Numbered from the stretch's first letter, positions 26,074-34,212 are shown. The stretch is DNA of 40,659 nt from Paludibacteraceae bacterium (GCA_017391525.1 JAFOYE010000033.1:1-40659); one strand, 5' to 3'. Notes: generated by a model not told the origin, from the letters alone. Numbers and translations: made by a program.

Positions 26074-26451
26074 ATGAATATTCCATCAAATTTGCGTTAT
26101 ACCAATGAGCACGAATGGATTCGTGTTGAGGGAGATGTAGCGTACGTAGGTATTACTGATTATGCTCAATCTGAATTAGGAGAGATTGTTTTTGTTGACA
26201 TTAATACAGAAGGTGAGACTGTTGCTCAAGGTGAAGTGTTTGGTTCTGTTGAGGCAGTTAAAACTGTTAGTGATTTGAATATGCCTGTAGAAGGTGAAGT
26301 ATTGGAAGTCAACGAAACAATTAATGATCAACCAGAATTAGTAAACAATGATCCATATGGTGAGGGTTGGATGATTAAGATTTCTATTGCTAACCCAGCA
26401 GAATTGGATACATTGCTTGATGCAGAAGCATACCAAGCTTTGATCGGTTAA
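26074..26451 (+). CDS. gcvH: Glycine cleavage system H protein
   Basis: This 125-residue lipoyl carrier shuttles the aminomethyl group between the P and T proteins of glycine cleavage. The lipoylated Lys is in GSVEAVKTVSDL. The N-terminus (RYTNEHEWIRVEGDVAYVGITDYA) is typical. It follows gldJ after 23 nt without its own clear promoter, an odd pairing because the two functions are unrelated. gcvP and gcvT are not nearby. Confidence 0.96.
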   Translation: MNIPSNLRYTNEHEWIRVEGDVAYVGITDYAQSELGEIVFVDINTEGETVAQGEVFGSVEAVKTVSDLNMPVEGEVLEVNETINDQPELVNNDPYGEGWMIKISIANPAELDTLLDAEAYQALIG

Positions 26452-26476
26452 TCCTATTTCAATCGAATATAAAAGA

Positions 26477-26514
26477 AAAAGAGCGACTACTCTGTGAGTG
26501 GTCGCTCTTTTGTT
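26477..26514 (+). terminator. Terminator after gcvH
   Basis: A long stem (AAAAGAGCGACTACTC / GAGTGGTCGCTCTTTT, one wobble) closes on TGT and runs directly into a T-rich tail. Confidence 0.92.
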
Positions 26515-26597
26515 GTATCTACTCAGCAGTTTACAGATAAGGTAAGAAGAGGGAGACGATATGATATTGCCTATGTAGTATATTATATTGCTGTAAA

Positions 26598-26630
26598 AAA
26601 ATAAGTAACCGAGAGCTGGTTACTTATTTT
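26598..26630 (-). terminator. Terminator downstream of the DUF4270 gene
   Basis: A perfect 13-bp stem (AAAATAAGTAACC / GGTTACTTATTTT) closes on GAGAGCT. It is 39 nt past the stop of the minus-strand gene. The A/T-rich arms also allow it to work from the other side. Confidence 0.85.
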
Positions 26631-26668
26631 ACACTATAAGACGCAATCGTCTATATTAGAAATAGGAT

Positions 26669-28111
26669 TTATTGACCTTGCCGTGTTTTGCTGAATCCAG
26701 CATAAACAAGTTCGATATCCATAGGTTTATCTTGATCGTTAGCTGATCTAATGCGTGTAGCCGATATAGTTTGCAATGGCTTAACCGCTTGAACAGCTCC
26801 CGTTGATGAGTTGGTTGTAACAGAAACTGGTACTAGAACAAAATCCAATTGATCTACTTTTTCTTCACTACGTAATTGTTGTGTTAATAACTTAGAAAGG
26901 TCATACGTGTAGTGGTAGAAAACGTTGTCCAAACTGTCTGTAGTGGCAGATAATGCGGTTACAATAGCTACAGAATCAGATGGTGTTTTATTTTCGCTGA
27001 AGAATGTATTTACTTTATCTTTTTGTATCAACATCATGTATGATGCAGGTCTATCCCAATTATCTCTAGGACGTTCTGTAGTTGTGTCTGAATACAATAC
27101 ATCTACAGTCAAATCTGCTTTATTAATATACACGCGATACTTTTCGCTATCTCCTAATTGTTTGTCAATACGATCATAAATCGCATTCATATTAACAGAG
27201 AGTTCAGTATTGATGTTAGCAGGTGATACAATGTAATTTGTGTCAGTGATACTTGTGTATGTTTCTAAGATAGAATGTCTATTAGGATATGTGTATCTAT
27301 TGACTTGTCTTACTTCTTCGTTTGCGTAGAAAGCGCGAGTATCATTGATGACTGTGTCATTCATTTGAGGACGTTGCATTGTGAAATGATAGAAGACAGT
27401 CATTGTTATATCATTGATATAAAGAACGTTGCTACCACCAAAGTCTGTGCAGATGTATAGTCCTTTAAATTCTTCGTTAAAGGCCTTTTGTGATGAAAAA
27501 TCCTTTATTTTGAAGAATCGTTTCGCAAAATCATTTGAGAGTTTTATGCGAATAGTAGGAACATACGATTCTGTTTCAGATTCATAAGAAGAATCCGAAG
27601 GATTATTAGGGACAACAATTTGCGAGTGTTCGGATATGTACGTTGATTTAGTTAAACTACAATAGTCATTCAACTGGATGTTGCTATTTAGATTGTCCTT
27701 GTTGTACAATGTCTTCTTGTCCATCTCGTATACAGCTATGCTTGTTGGACTATTACCATCTCCATACCAATTCTTGTAGTATAGATATAAGCAAACAGAG
27801 TCAACTTCAGCTGTTTCGTTTGGATACTCAAACCCTTCTGGGCAAGCCAATTGTGTAAGAATATCGGCCTTGAGAGTTCCAAAATGGGTTTCACATTCTC
27901 CTAGTAGAAAAGAGTCTGGAGTCAAACTAATAGCTATCAAGCTAGAATCCAATTGTGAGGTAACAGTAAATGTGTCCGATAAAACTCGGATATCATCATC
28001 TGGCAGGGTGGATGCACCTGCACTGATGGAATTATCTTCGCTACAACTAACTACTGCTCCAGCAAATAGGAGTAGCAGCATAATGATAAAATTATTCTTC
28101 GTCTTCTTCAT
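26669..28111 (-). CDS. DUF4270-family lipoprotein
   Basis: This 480-residue lipoprotein has a signal ending in AVVSC, then SEDNSISAGASTLPDDD and a beta-rich body with DTFTVTSQLDS and ILTQLACPEGFEYP, as in the DUF4270 family of surface-exposed Bacteroidetes proteins of unknown function. The C-terminus contains TISATRIRSANDQDKPMDIELVY. It begins 20 nt inside the 3' end of the GT5-like gene, so it is likely co-translated with it. The same two genes stand beside panC in other Bacteroidales, as far as I recall. Confidence 0.85.
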   Translation of the reverse strand: MKKTKNNFIIMLLLLFAGAVVSCSEDNSISAGASTLPDDDIRVLSDTFTVTSQLDSSLIAISLTPDSFLLGECETHFGTLKADILTQLACPEGFEYPNETAEVDSVCLYLYYKNWYGDGNSPTSIAVYEMDKKTLYNKDNLNSNIQLNDYCSLTKSTYISEHSQIVVPNNPSDSSYESETESYVPTIRIKLSNDFAKRFFKIKDFSSQKAFNEEFKGLYICTDFGGSNVLYINDITMTVFYHFTMQRPQMNDTVINDTRAFYANEEVRQVNRYTYPNRHSILETYTSITDTNYIVSPANINTELSVNMNAIYDRIDKQLGDSEKYRVYINKADLTVDVLYSDTTTERPRDNWDRPASYMMLIQKDKVNTFFSENKTPSDSVAIVTALSATTDSLDNVFYHYTYDLSKLLTQQLRSEEKVDQLDFVLVPVSVTTNSSTGAVQAVKPLQTISATRIRSANDQDKPMDIELVYAGFSKTRQGQ

Positions 28112-28925
28112 TCTTACCTAGTAACTCATTGTAGAATTTTAGGTGTGCTTCTTTGTCTTCTCCGACATATGGCATAATAGGTTTGCCGCTATTTTGTGCA
28201 TAATTGAGCAAACGTTGATTGACATTGTCAGATGATAAAACGATGGCGTCACAATAATCAATAGCTAAACGCATAAGATCTTCATAAGCCACTGGAAGAC
28301 CAGCAATGCCGCGAACGTGACTTTGCAGAATAGAACCGCCAATGATTTTTTCTGCAAATTTGCTATTGAATGGAGTATCAAATTCTTCGCTATCAAGCGA
28401 TAGTACTACTTTGCTATTCTCAAAGAAAGGCGTGTCACTATATAGTTTCTTGATGAAAAGTGGCGTTAGAGCTGACATCCATCCAGAGCAATGAACGATA
28501 TTAGGAGTCCAGCGAAGTTTTTTGACCGTTTCAAGCACACCGCGTGCAAAGAAAATACAACGTTCGTCATTGTCCTTGTATTCTACTCCATTAGCGTCTA
28601 ATATACCTTTACGACGATGGAAGTAATCATCGTTGTCAATAAAATAAATTTGAATACGAGCCGATTGTATACTTGCTACCTTGATGAGTAGTGGATGATC
28701 TGTCTCTGCAATGATAATGTTGATGCCAGATAGACGGATTACTTCATGCAACTGATTACGTCGTTCATTGATTTCTCCGAATTTAGGCATAAATGTTCTA
28801 GTCTCATAACCTGTAGATTGAAACCACTCCGGTAGCTTCCTATTTAGAGTACGAACAGGGGTCTCCTCATCTAGATAAGGAAAGATTTGTTGTGAGACAA
28901 ACAATATACGATTAGGCTCTTTCAT
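28092..28925 (-). CDS. Glycogen/starch synthase-like protein, GT5 N-terminal domain only
   Basis: This 277-residue protein resembles only the N-terminal Rossmann domain of GT5 glycogen synthases. It begins RILFVSQQIFPYLDEET, where true GlgA has a KxGGL ADP-glucose site, and that site is absent. Later regions (YFIDNDDYFHRR, NIVHCSGWMSALTPLFIK) follow the GT5 pattern of FxDN and HxHDW. The C-terminal nucleotide-sugar domain (about 200 residues) is missing. A catalytic role is therefore doubtful, and a regulatory or binding role is possible. It is the first gene of a two-gene unit with DUF4270. Confidence 0.82.
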   Translation of the reverse strand: MKEPNRILFVSQQIFPYLDEETPVRTLNRKLPEWFQSTGYETRTFMPKFGEINERRNQLHEVIRLSGINIIIAETDHPLLIKVASIQSARIQIYFIDNDDYFHRRKGILDANGVEYKDNDERCIFFARGVLETVKKLRWTPNIVHCSGWMSALTPLFIKKLYSDTPFFENSKVVLSLDSEEFDTPFNSKFAEKIIGGSILQSHVRGIAGLPVAYEDLMRLAIDYCDAIVLSSDNVNQRLLNYAQNSGKPIMPYVGEDKEAHLKFYNELLGKNEEDEE

Positions 28926-28961
28926 GTTGTGTATTTTTATAAAAGGTATTATTTCCCGCTA

Positions 28962-28969
28962 CAAAGGTA
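28962..28969 (-). promoter_or_regulatory. -7 box for the GT5-like gene
   Basis: TACCTTTG on the minus strand, 36 nt ahead of the ATG at 28925. The -33 region is not clear. Confidence 0.6.
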
Positions 28970-29008
28970 CTAAAAAAATCTGATATTACATAATTTTTCA
29001 CCAAAAAA

Positions 29009-29040
29009 CTTTCATTTTTCCTATATTTATTGTACCTTTG
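29009..29040 (+). promoter_or_regulatory. Promoter of panC
   Basis: The -7 box TACCTTTG at 29033-29040 is perfect. The -33 region is weak (CTTT at 29009-29012). It lies back to back with the -7 box at 28962-28969. Confidence 0.65.
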
Positions 29041-29077
29041 CGAACTTTTTCGTTAAAAAAACATTAAATAATAATAT

Positions 29078-29932
29078 ATGCAGATAATCAATACAAAGCA
29101 AGAATTGACTAGCCAAATGGCTGCGTGTGTTCGTCAAGGAAAGACAATTGGTTTTGTCCCCACTATGGGAGCATTGCATGCAGGTCATGCATCTTTGGTA
29201 AAGCGTGCGTGCGAAGAAAATGATGTGTGTGTGGTAAGTGTATTTGTGAATCCCACTCAATTTAACAATAAAGAGGATTTGTTAAAATATCCTCGTAACA
29301 TTGCTAAAGATGCTGAATTGTTAGCTGATTTAGGAGTGCATTTCGTGTTTGCTCCTTCCCCAGAAGAGATGTATAATCCAGAGGAAATGGAACAAACATT
29401 TGTATTTGATTTTGCTGGTTTGGACCAAGTGATGGAAGGAAAGATGCGTCCTGGTCATTTCAATGGGGTAGTGCAAGTGGTGAGTAGATTATTTGACTTA
29501 GTACAACCCAGTCGTGCGTATTTTGGCGAAAAAGATTTTCAACAATTAGCTATTATTCATCATATGGTTGAGCGTTCGTATATGGCAGAGCGCTATACGA
29601 ACTTGCAGATAATAGATTGTCCTATTGTACGCGAGGTGAGTGGCCTAGCCATGAGCAGTCGCAACGAACGACTATCTGAGCAGGAGAAACAGACTGCTGT
29701 TGCTATATCAAAAACTCTATTTGCTTCCAAAGAATGGGCAAAGAGTGCCAATGTAAAAGAGGTACAGCAACAAGTAATTAACACGATCAATTCTGTGGAA
29801 GGATTGGAAGTAGAATACTACGAGATTGTTGATAAAAACACCCTTCAACCCACAGACTGCTGGAACAATGCTGTCGGTTGTGTCACCGTGTACTGCGGTC
29901 CTGTCCGACTGATTGACAATATACGATATTAA
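29078..29932 (+). CDS. panC: Pantothenate synthetase
   Basis: PanC joins pantoate and beta-alanine with ATP, the last step to pantothenate and so to the CoA and ACP prosthetic groups. The 284 residues match the family. Signatures are PTMGALHAGHASLVK (HxGH), FVNPTQFN, YFGEKDFQQL and LAMSSRNERLS (KMSKS-like). In several Bacteroidales panD follows directly, but here pdxB follows after 61 nt, so the beta-alanine source is not encoded nearby. Confidence 0.96.
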   Translation: MQIINTKQELTSQMAACVRQGKTIGFVPTMGALHAGHASLVKRACEENDVCVVSVFVNPTQFNNKEDLLKYPRNIAKDAELLADLGVHFVFAPSPEEMYNPEEMEQTFVFDFAGLDQVMEGKMRPGHFNGVVQVVSRLFDLVQPSRAYFGEKDFQQLAIIHHMVERSYMAERYTNLQIIDCPIVREVSGLAMSSRNERLSEQEKQTAVAISKTLFASKEWAKSANVKEVQQQVINTINSVEGLEVEYYEIVDKNTLQPTDCWNNAVGCVTVYCGPVRLIDNIRY

Positions 29933-29993
29933 TAACAAGCACAAAATCCTATATTCCTTGTAAAATCTTAGGTTATTCATAGGTTATTTAGCA

Positions 29994-30959
29994 ATGATCA
30001 AGCAAGTAATAATAGACAGTGGTATACTTTTTCTCGAAGGAGTTTTCCCTCCCGAGATAGAGGTTCTTTATCTTTCTCCAGAGCAGATTACCTCTGAGGC
30101 AGTTCGCTGCGCAGATGCGTTGTTTATACGTACACGTACGCAGATTAATAAGGAGTTACTCCATGGCTCTAATGTTCGCTTTGTCGCAACAGCTACCATT
30201 GGCTTTGACCACATAGACCAAGACTTTTGCCGTGAGGCAGGCATATATTGGGTATCTTGTCCCGGCTGTAATGCTCAAGCAGTCTGCGACTATGTTGAGG
30301 AAGCCATCGCTTCATCGCCTCATCACTTGATCGCCTCATCGCCTCTTACCATAGGTATTGTCGGCTATGGTCATGTAGGCAAACTTGTCGCCCAGATGGC
30401 AGAAAGAAAAGGGTATAAAGTTCTCCTTTCCGACCCACCCTTAGGTATAGGTATGTCACTCAATGAGTTAGCGCCTTTATGTGATGTCCTCACGTTTCAC
30501 ACCCCACTTACCCACGAAGGCGAACACCCTACTTACCACCTTTGTGATGCGAATATTCTTCGTCTCTGCAAACCCAATACTCTTATTATCAACGCTGCTC
30601 GTGGTGGTGTCATAGACGAACAAGCACTCCTATCTCAACTCTCAACTCTCAACTTTCAACTCTCAACCGCCATCGACTGTTGGGAGAACGAACCGAATCT
30701 AAATCAGGAACTACTCAAGCATGTTGATTTGGCATCATTTCATATTGCGGGCTACTCTATTCAAGGTAAAATGAACGCTAGTGAGATGTGTTTGCGTGCT
30801 TTTTGTGAATTTTTCTCGCTTCCTATTTTGTCAATCAATAAAAAAGCAGTACCTTTGCAAGGTGATTCGGAATCAGGATGGTTGAAGCGTATTTCTGACC
30901 AACTCAAAGCACAGCCCGAGCACTTTGAACAATTACGTAAACAATTTAGATTAAGATAA
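29994..30959 (+). CDS. pdxB: 4-phosphoerythronate dehydrogenase with two repeat-derived segments
   Basis: PdxB oxidises 4-phosphoerythronate in the DXP-dependent route to pyridoxal phosphate. The 321-residue D-2-hydroxyacid dehydrogenase has the NAD-binding motif [11 protein letters not shown], the catalytic Arg in NAARGGVID, the Glu in WENEP and the His in FHIAGYS. The HIAGYSxxGK pattern is typical of PdxB. Two segments look inserted. Residues of about 104-117 ([15 protein letters not shown]) come from five CATCGCCT-like 8-mers. Residues 214-225 (LSTLNFQLS) come from five CTCAACT-like 7-mers. Both keep the frame and lie away from catalytic residues. The proS promoter is inside the 3' end, and the stop overlaps the proS start (TAATG). 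Confidence 0.92.
   Translation: MIKQVIIDSGILFLEGVFPPEIEVLYLSPEQITSEAVRCADALFIRTRTQINKELLHGSNVRFVATATIGFDHIDQDFCREAGIYWVSCPGCNAQAVCDYVEEAIASSPHHLIASSPLTIGIVGYGHVGKLVAQMAERKGYKVLLSDPPLGIGMSLNELAPLCDVLTFHTPLTHEGEHPTYHLCDANILRLCKPNTLIINAARGGVIDEQALLSQLSTLNFQLSTAIDCWENEPNLNQELLKHVDLASFHIAGYSIQGKMNASEMCLRAFCEFFSLPILSINKKAVPLQGDSESGWLKRISDQLKAQPEHFEQLRKQFRLR
30305..30344 (+). repeat. 8-bp tandem repeat inside pdxB
   Basis: Five 8-mers: CATCGCTT, CATCGCCT, CATCACTT, GATCGCCT, CATCGCCT. The same unit (CTCATCGC in another phase) is found inside the GH20 gene at 37853-37884. Confidence 0.85.
30634..30668 (+). repeat. 7-bp tandem repeat inside pdxB
   Basis: Five 7-mers: CTCAACT three times, TTCAACT, CTCAACC. 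It belongs to the same loose heptamer family as 5073-5101, 38012-38046 and 39295-39315. Confidence 0.85.
30827..30857 (+). promoter_or_regulatory. Internal promoter for proS within pdxB
   Basis: TTTG at 30827-30830, a 19-nt spacer and TACCTTTG at 30850-30857, about 100 nt ahead of proS. Its 18-bp core (30840-30857) is identical to the tRNA-Pro promoter core at 32511-32528. Confidence 0.7.
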
Positions 30960-32437
30960 TGGCAAGTTTTCAAAAACTTACCCCTCGAGCTACAGATTAC
31001 TCGAAGTGGTACAACGAATTAGTAGTAAAAGCAGACCTCGCTGAGCAATCAGCTGTACGTGGATGTATGGTAATCAAACCTTATGGTTATGCCATTTGGG
31101 AAACTATCCAAGCAGAATTGGATCGTCGTTTCAAGGAGAATGGCGTAAAGAACGCATATTTCCCATTGTTGATTCCAAAATCTTTCCTCAGCCGTGAGGC
31201 AGAGCACGTAGAGGGTTTTGCTAAAGAGTGCGCTGTGGTTACTCACCACCGTCTCATGAACGATCCAGAAGGTAAGGGTGTGGTAGTTGATCCTAAGGCT
31301 CGCCTTGAGGAAGAACTCATCATTCGTCCTACTTCTGAGACCATTATCTGGTCCACCTACAAGAACTGGATCTCATCTTACCGCGACCTTCCTATTCTCT
31401 GCAACCAATGGTGCAACGTGATGCGTTGGGAGATGCGTACCCGCCTCTTCTTGCGTACCGCTGAGTTCCTCTGGCAAGAGGGTCACACTGCACACGCAAC
31501 CGAGGAAGAGGCAGAGAACTACGCAGCTACTATGCTCGATGTATATGCAGACTTCGCTGAGAAAGTGATGGCTATTCCAGTTGTGAAAGGTGTGAAATCT
31601 CCTAACGAGCGTTTTGCTGGTGCTTTGAATACTTACTCTATCGAGGCAATGATGCAAGATGGTAAGGCGTTGCAAGCGGGTACTAGCCACTTCTTGGGTC
31701 AAAACTTCGCTAAGTCATTTGACGTTACTTTCCTCAACAAAGAGAATAAGTTTGAGTATGTTTGGGCTACTTCTTGGGGTGTTTCTACTCGCCTCATGGG
31801 TGCGCTGATTATGACTCACTCTGATGATAACGGTTTGGTTCTTCCTCCAAACCTTGCTCCTACTCAAGTGGTTATCGTGCCTATCTTCAAGAAACAAGAG
31901 CAATTGGATGAGTTGCTGGCTAAACTCAATCCATTGGCAGACGAACTCAAGAAACTCGGCATACGCGTACAGATCGACGCTAGCGACAAAGCTACTCCTG
32001 GCTTCAAGTTTGCTGAGTACGAACTCAAGGGTGTACCTTTGCGAATTGCTATGGGTGGTCGCGACCTCGAGAACGGTACTGTAGAGCTCGCTCGTCGTGA
32101 TACCTTGACCAAGGAGACAGTTGCGTTTGATGGCATTGTAGAGACCATCCAAAACTTGCTCAAGGAGATCCAAGATAATATCTACCAAAAGGCGCTTAAC
32201 TTCCGTATTGAGAATACTCGCGAGGTGGACACTTGGGAGGATTTCAAAGAGGAGATCAAGAAACCTGGCTTCTTGCTTTGCCACTGGGATGGTACTCCAG
32301 AGACAGAGGAGAAGATCAAGGCTGAGACCAAGGCAACTATCCGTTGTATTCCTTTGGAGGGCGACAAGACACCAGGTAAATGTATCTACACAGGCAAACC
32401 AAGTGCACAACGCGTTATATTCGCAATTGCATACTAA
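30959..32437 (+). CDS. proS: Prolyl-tRNA synthetase (archaeal/eukaryotic-like short form)
   Basis: This class II synthetase charges tRNA-Pro. The 492 residues and the absence of an INS editing domain place it in the short archaeal/eukaryotic-type branch, which is normal for Bacteroidetes. Motif 2 region: [16 protein letters not shown]. Motif 3 region: [19 protein letters not shown]. The TxE substrate motif is in [10 protein letters not shown]. The C-terminal anticodon-binding domain and a zinc-like extension with Cys residues ([18 protein letters not shown]) follow. A strong terminator and then a tRNA-Pro gene lie directly downstream. Confidence 0.96.
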   Translation: MASFQKLTPRATDYSKWYNELVVKADLAEQSAVRGCMVIKPYGYAIWETIQAELDRRFKENGVKNAYFPLLIPKSFLSREAEHVEGFAKECAVVTHHRLMNDPEGKGVVVDPKARLEEELIIRPTSETIIWSTYKNWISSYRDLPILCNQWCNVMRWEMRTRLFLRTAEFLWQEGHTAHATEEEAENYAATMLDVYADFAEKVMAIPVVKGVKSPNERFAGALNTYSIEAMMQDGKALQAGTSHFLGQNFAKSFDVTFLNKENKFEYVWATSWGVSTRLMGALIMTHSDDNGLVLPPNLAPTQVVIVPIFKKQEQLDELLAKLNPLADELKKLGIRVQIDASDKATPGFKFAEYELKGVPLRIAMGGRDLENGTVELARRDTLTKETVAFDGIVETIQNLLKEIQDNIYQKALNFRIENTREVDTWEDFKEEIKKPGFLLCHWDGTPETEEKIKAETKATIRCIPLEGDKTPGKCIYTGKPSAQRVIFAIAY

Positions 32438-32470
32438 AAATAGAACAAAGTTACATAGTTTATATATCAG

Positions 32471-32499
32471 AAAAATCGCACTCAATGTGCGATTTTTTT
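32471..32499 (+). terminator. Terminator after proS
   Basis: An 11-bp stem (AAAAATCGCAC / GTGCGATTTTT) closes on TCAAT, followed by more T. Its T run doubles as the -33 region of the tRNA-Pro promoter. Confidence 0.9.
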
Positions 32500-32528
32500 G
32501 TGTATTTCAAAAAAAAGCAGTACCTTTG
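32497..32528 (+). promoter_or_regulatory. Promoter of the tRNA-Pro transcript
   Basis: TTTG at 32497-32500, a 20-nt spacer and TACCTTTG at 32521-32528. The expected start is near 32534, inside the left arm of a 12-bp inverted repeat. The leader before the tRNA is therefore about 135 nt. Confidence 0.75.
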
Positions 32529-32670
32529 TCGTCGGAATGAAAAAAGCTTGTAAAGCTTAGATTCATTATAAAAACTAATGAGGACTTCGTGAAGTCCGAG
32601 TTAAGAGGAGGAATGGCGGCAAGCCAAACTCGCAATTGCGAGTTTCTTCTTGCAAGCGCATTCCGACGAC
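32528..32670. repeat. Structured element with 12-bp terminal inverted repeats abutting tRNA-Pro
   Basis: GTCGTCGGAATG (32528-32539) and CATTCCGACGAC (32659-32670) are perfect inverted repeats. Between them lie a hairpin GGACTT-CGTG-AAGTCC (32582-32597) and a rod formed by GGAATG (32610-32615) with CATTCC (32659-32664), GCAAG with CTTGC, and AAACTCGC-AATT-GCGAGTTT at the tip. The second GGAATG competes with the left terminal repeat for CATTCC, so two exclusive folds are possible. The last base of the right repeat is also the first base of the tRNA. It could be a folded 5' leader, a small RNA, or a MITE-like element. I cannot assign it to a known family. Confidence 0.6.
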
Positions 32671-32743
32671 GGGATGTGGCGCAGCCCGGTAGCGCAACGG
32701 TCTGGGGGACCGGAGGTCGCAAGTTCAAATCTTGTCATCCCGA
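32670..32743 (+). tRNA. tRNA-Pro (anticodon GGG)
   Basis: The full cloverleaf can be drawn. The acceptor stem is CGGGATG / CATCCCG. The D arm is GCGC-AGCCCGGTA-GCGC. The anticodon arm is ACGGT / ACCGG (first pair A-G unpaired) around CTGGGGG, with anticodon GGG at 32704-32706. The variable loop is AGGTC, and the T arm is GCAAG-TTCAAAT-CTTGT. The discriminator base is A. CCA is not fully encoded (A then CA). It lies 232 nt after proS, the enzyme that charges it. Confidence 0.95.
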
Positions 32744-32815
32744 CAAATATAAAATGAATGTGAAATGGAGAATGAGGGTAGTGATCGCCTTCATTCTTTT
32801 ATTAAAAAACGTAAT

Positions 32816-33739
32816 ATGGCATTAAAAGGAAAAATGGCCAATTCGCATGTTATAGCGAAAATGGCAGTATGGTTGGGTAGCATCTTGTTGTGTTTTATCT
32901 TTGCTATGGTAATTATAGCAATGTTAGTGGGTGAAAATCTTACCATGGATGTAAGTATGTATAAATGGATGCAATTTTTGCAAACAACTGCGTTATTCCT
33001 ATTGCCTGCTATTTTTATTGCATATGTTTCGAGTCAAAAGCCTTGGCAATGGTTGGGCTTCAGCAAAAAAGTTTCTTGGCAATCCTTAGTGTGGGCTGTT
33101 GTGATTATGTTAGTGGCTTTACCTGCAATTAATTTATTAGGTTATTTGAATCAACAATTATCCTTACCTAGTGCACTTGAGGGTTTGGAAACCTGGATGA
33201 AAAATAGAGAACTTGAAGCAGCTGGGTTAACAGAACTTTTAATGTCCGATGCTTCTTACAAAGGGTTAGTGATTAATCTACTATTGATGGCAGTATTACC
33301 TGCTGTAGCTGAAGAGTTTACTTTCCGTGGCGTATTGCAACGATTCTTTACATCCAAGAAATATATGGGTAACGTTTCCAATGGTGTTCCACATATTGCT
33401 ATTTGGGTTACTGCAATAATATTTTCTGCTATTCACATGCAGTTTTATGGTTTTGTACCACGTATGTTGATGGGGGCTTTGTTTGGTTATATGTTGGTAT
33501 GGACGGGTAGTTTGTGGGTGCCTATGCTGATGCACTTTGTGAATAATGCTATGGCTGTCTTGCTGTATTTTATGGCCAATAGAGCAGGTTGGGAAATGGA
33601 TAAAATAGATACCATAGGCACGAGCAATACCTTGTGGTTAGGCATTGCGAGTATGGTCTTAACGATAGTGGGAATTTACATGTTTCGTCGTTCGACGACG
33701 ATAAGAAGTGCCTCTTCTCGTATATCTAATGGCAATTGA
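32816..33739 (+). CDS. CPBP-family intramembrane metalloprotease
   Basis: This 307-residue membrane protein has about seven or eight segments and the three CPBP (CAAX protease and bacteriocin-processing) motifs: EEFTFRG, FSAIHMQFYGF and MHFVNNA. The Glu-Glu and His residues form the glutamate-type active site. Substrates of this family in Bacteroidetes are mostly unknown. The start at 32816 (MALKGKMANSH) gives a normal N-terminus. An upstream ATG at 32765 would add a poorly hydrophobic tail that begins 22 nt past the tRNA. Its 3' end overlaps the convergent gene by 64 nt. Confidence 0.88.
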   Translation: MALKGKMANSHVIAKMAVWLGSILLCFIFAMVIIAMLVGENLTMDVSMYKWMQFLQTTALFLLPAIFIAYVSSQKPWQWLGFSKKVSWQSLVWAVVIMLVALPAINLLGYLNQQLSLPSALEGLETWMKNRELEAAGLTELLMSDASYKGLVINLLLMAVLPAVAEEFTFRGVLQRFFTSKKYMGNVSNGVPHIAIWVTAIIFSAIHMQFYGFVPRMLMGALFGYMLVWTGSLWVPMLMHFVNNAMAVLLYFMANRAGWEMDKIDTIGTSNTLWLGIASMVLTIVGIYMFRRSTTIRSASSRISNGN

Positions 33740-34107
33740 ATATTGCGCAACTGAATACTTCTAACCCAACCTGGCACATCACTTGCTTTGAGTGTCTCAA
33801 ACACTTCACGAATCATTTGATATTGCTCTTTGGTGTAATCCTCTGCGGCTATACCTGCTAGTGCATCTAATTCTTCATCATCGTAGTAGATGATTTCAGC
33901 ATTGGTTTGAAGAAGTGTTTCTCTCTCGCAAACCAAGTGCTCGCCGCAGCAGCCGTCGTCTTCGCTTCGCTGTTCAGTAGCGACATCAGTCGCTTGTTCA
34001 GCGTCGTTCAGAAGTTCAGTATTGTTGTTTTTCTCCTTACGTGCGCGCACCTCAAATATTATAAGTATCGCAATACCTAAAAGGACAAATAATATCAATG
34101 GAATCAT
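33676..34107 (-). CDS. Small membrane-anchored protein with CCGxHxxC motif
   Basis: This 143-residue protein has one N-terminal membrane segment (IPLILFVLLGIAILIIF) and an acidic, Asn/Glu-rich linker. The cytoplasmic part opens with DDGCCGEHLVCERETLL and continues IIYYDDEELDALAG and VPGWVRSIQLRNIQLP. The clustered Cys and His could bind a metal, which is inference. I recall similar proteins in other Bacteroidales without a known function. It lies downstream of parE, 105 nt after its stop, and overlaps the CPBP protease gene tail to tail by 64 nt. Confidence 0.8.
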   Translation of the reverse strand: MIPLILFVLLGIAILIIFEVRARKEKNNNTELLNDAEQATDVATEQRSEDDGCCGEHLVCERETLLQTNAEIIYYDDEELDALAGIAAEDYTKEQYQMIREVFETLKASDVPGWVRSIQLRNIQLPLDIREEALLIVVERRNM

Positions 34108-34212
34108 AGTTGTTTTATATTTAGAACGCTTCGCTGTCGGATATCTATCAGCCCAATGGGCGGTCTAACAGTGCTTTGCACGGTCTAATATCTCTCAGCG
34201 TGAAGCGCGGTC
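34108..34212 (-). other. Structured intergenic region downstream of parE
   Basis: CGCTTCGCTG (near 34128) and CAGCGTGAAGCG (34197-34208) pair imperfectly across the whole gap. Inside are GCCCAATGGGC and GTGC-TTT-GCAC, plus a doubled GGTCTAA. There is no T run for a classical terminator on the minus strand. Confidence 0.45.

Noticed and set aside
31715..32485. 256-codon frame antisense to proS
   Set aside because: proS is a clear, complete synthetase. The antisense frame has no promoter or recognisable domain and arises from codon bias.
32575..32600. Hammerhead ribozyme-like pattern (CTAATGA, hairpin, GAG)
   Set aside because: The core needs CUGAUGA and GAAA. Here position 5 is A and the second strand reads GAG, and no cleavage triplet with a third stem is placed correctly.
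32589..32825. 78-codon frame with purines resembling AGGAGG before an ATG at 32613
   Set aside because: It reads straight through tRNA-Pro, the spacing from AGGAGG to the ATG is too short, and this genome does not rely on Shine-Dalgarno sites.
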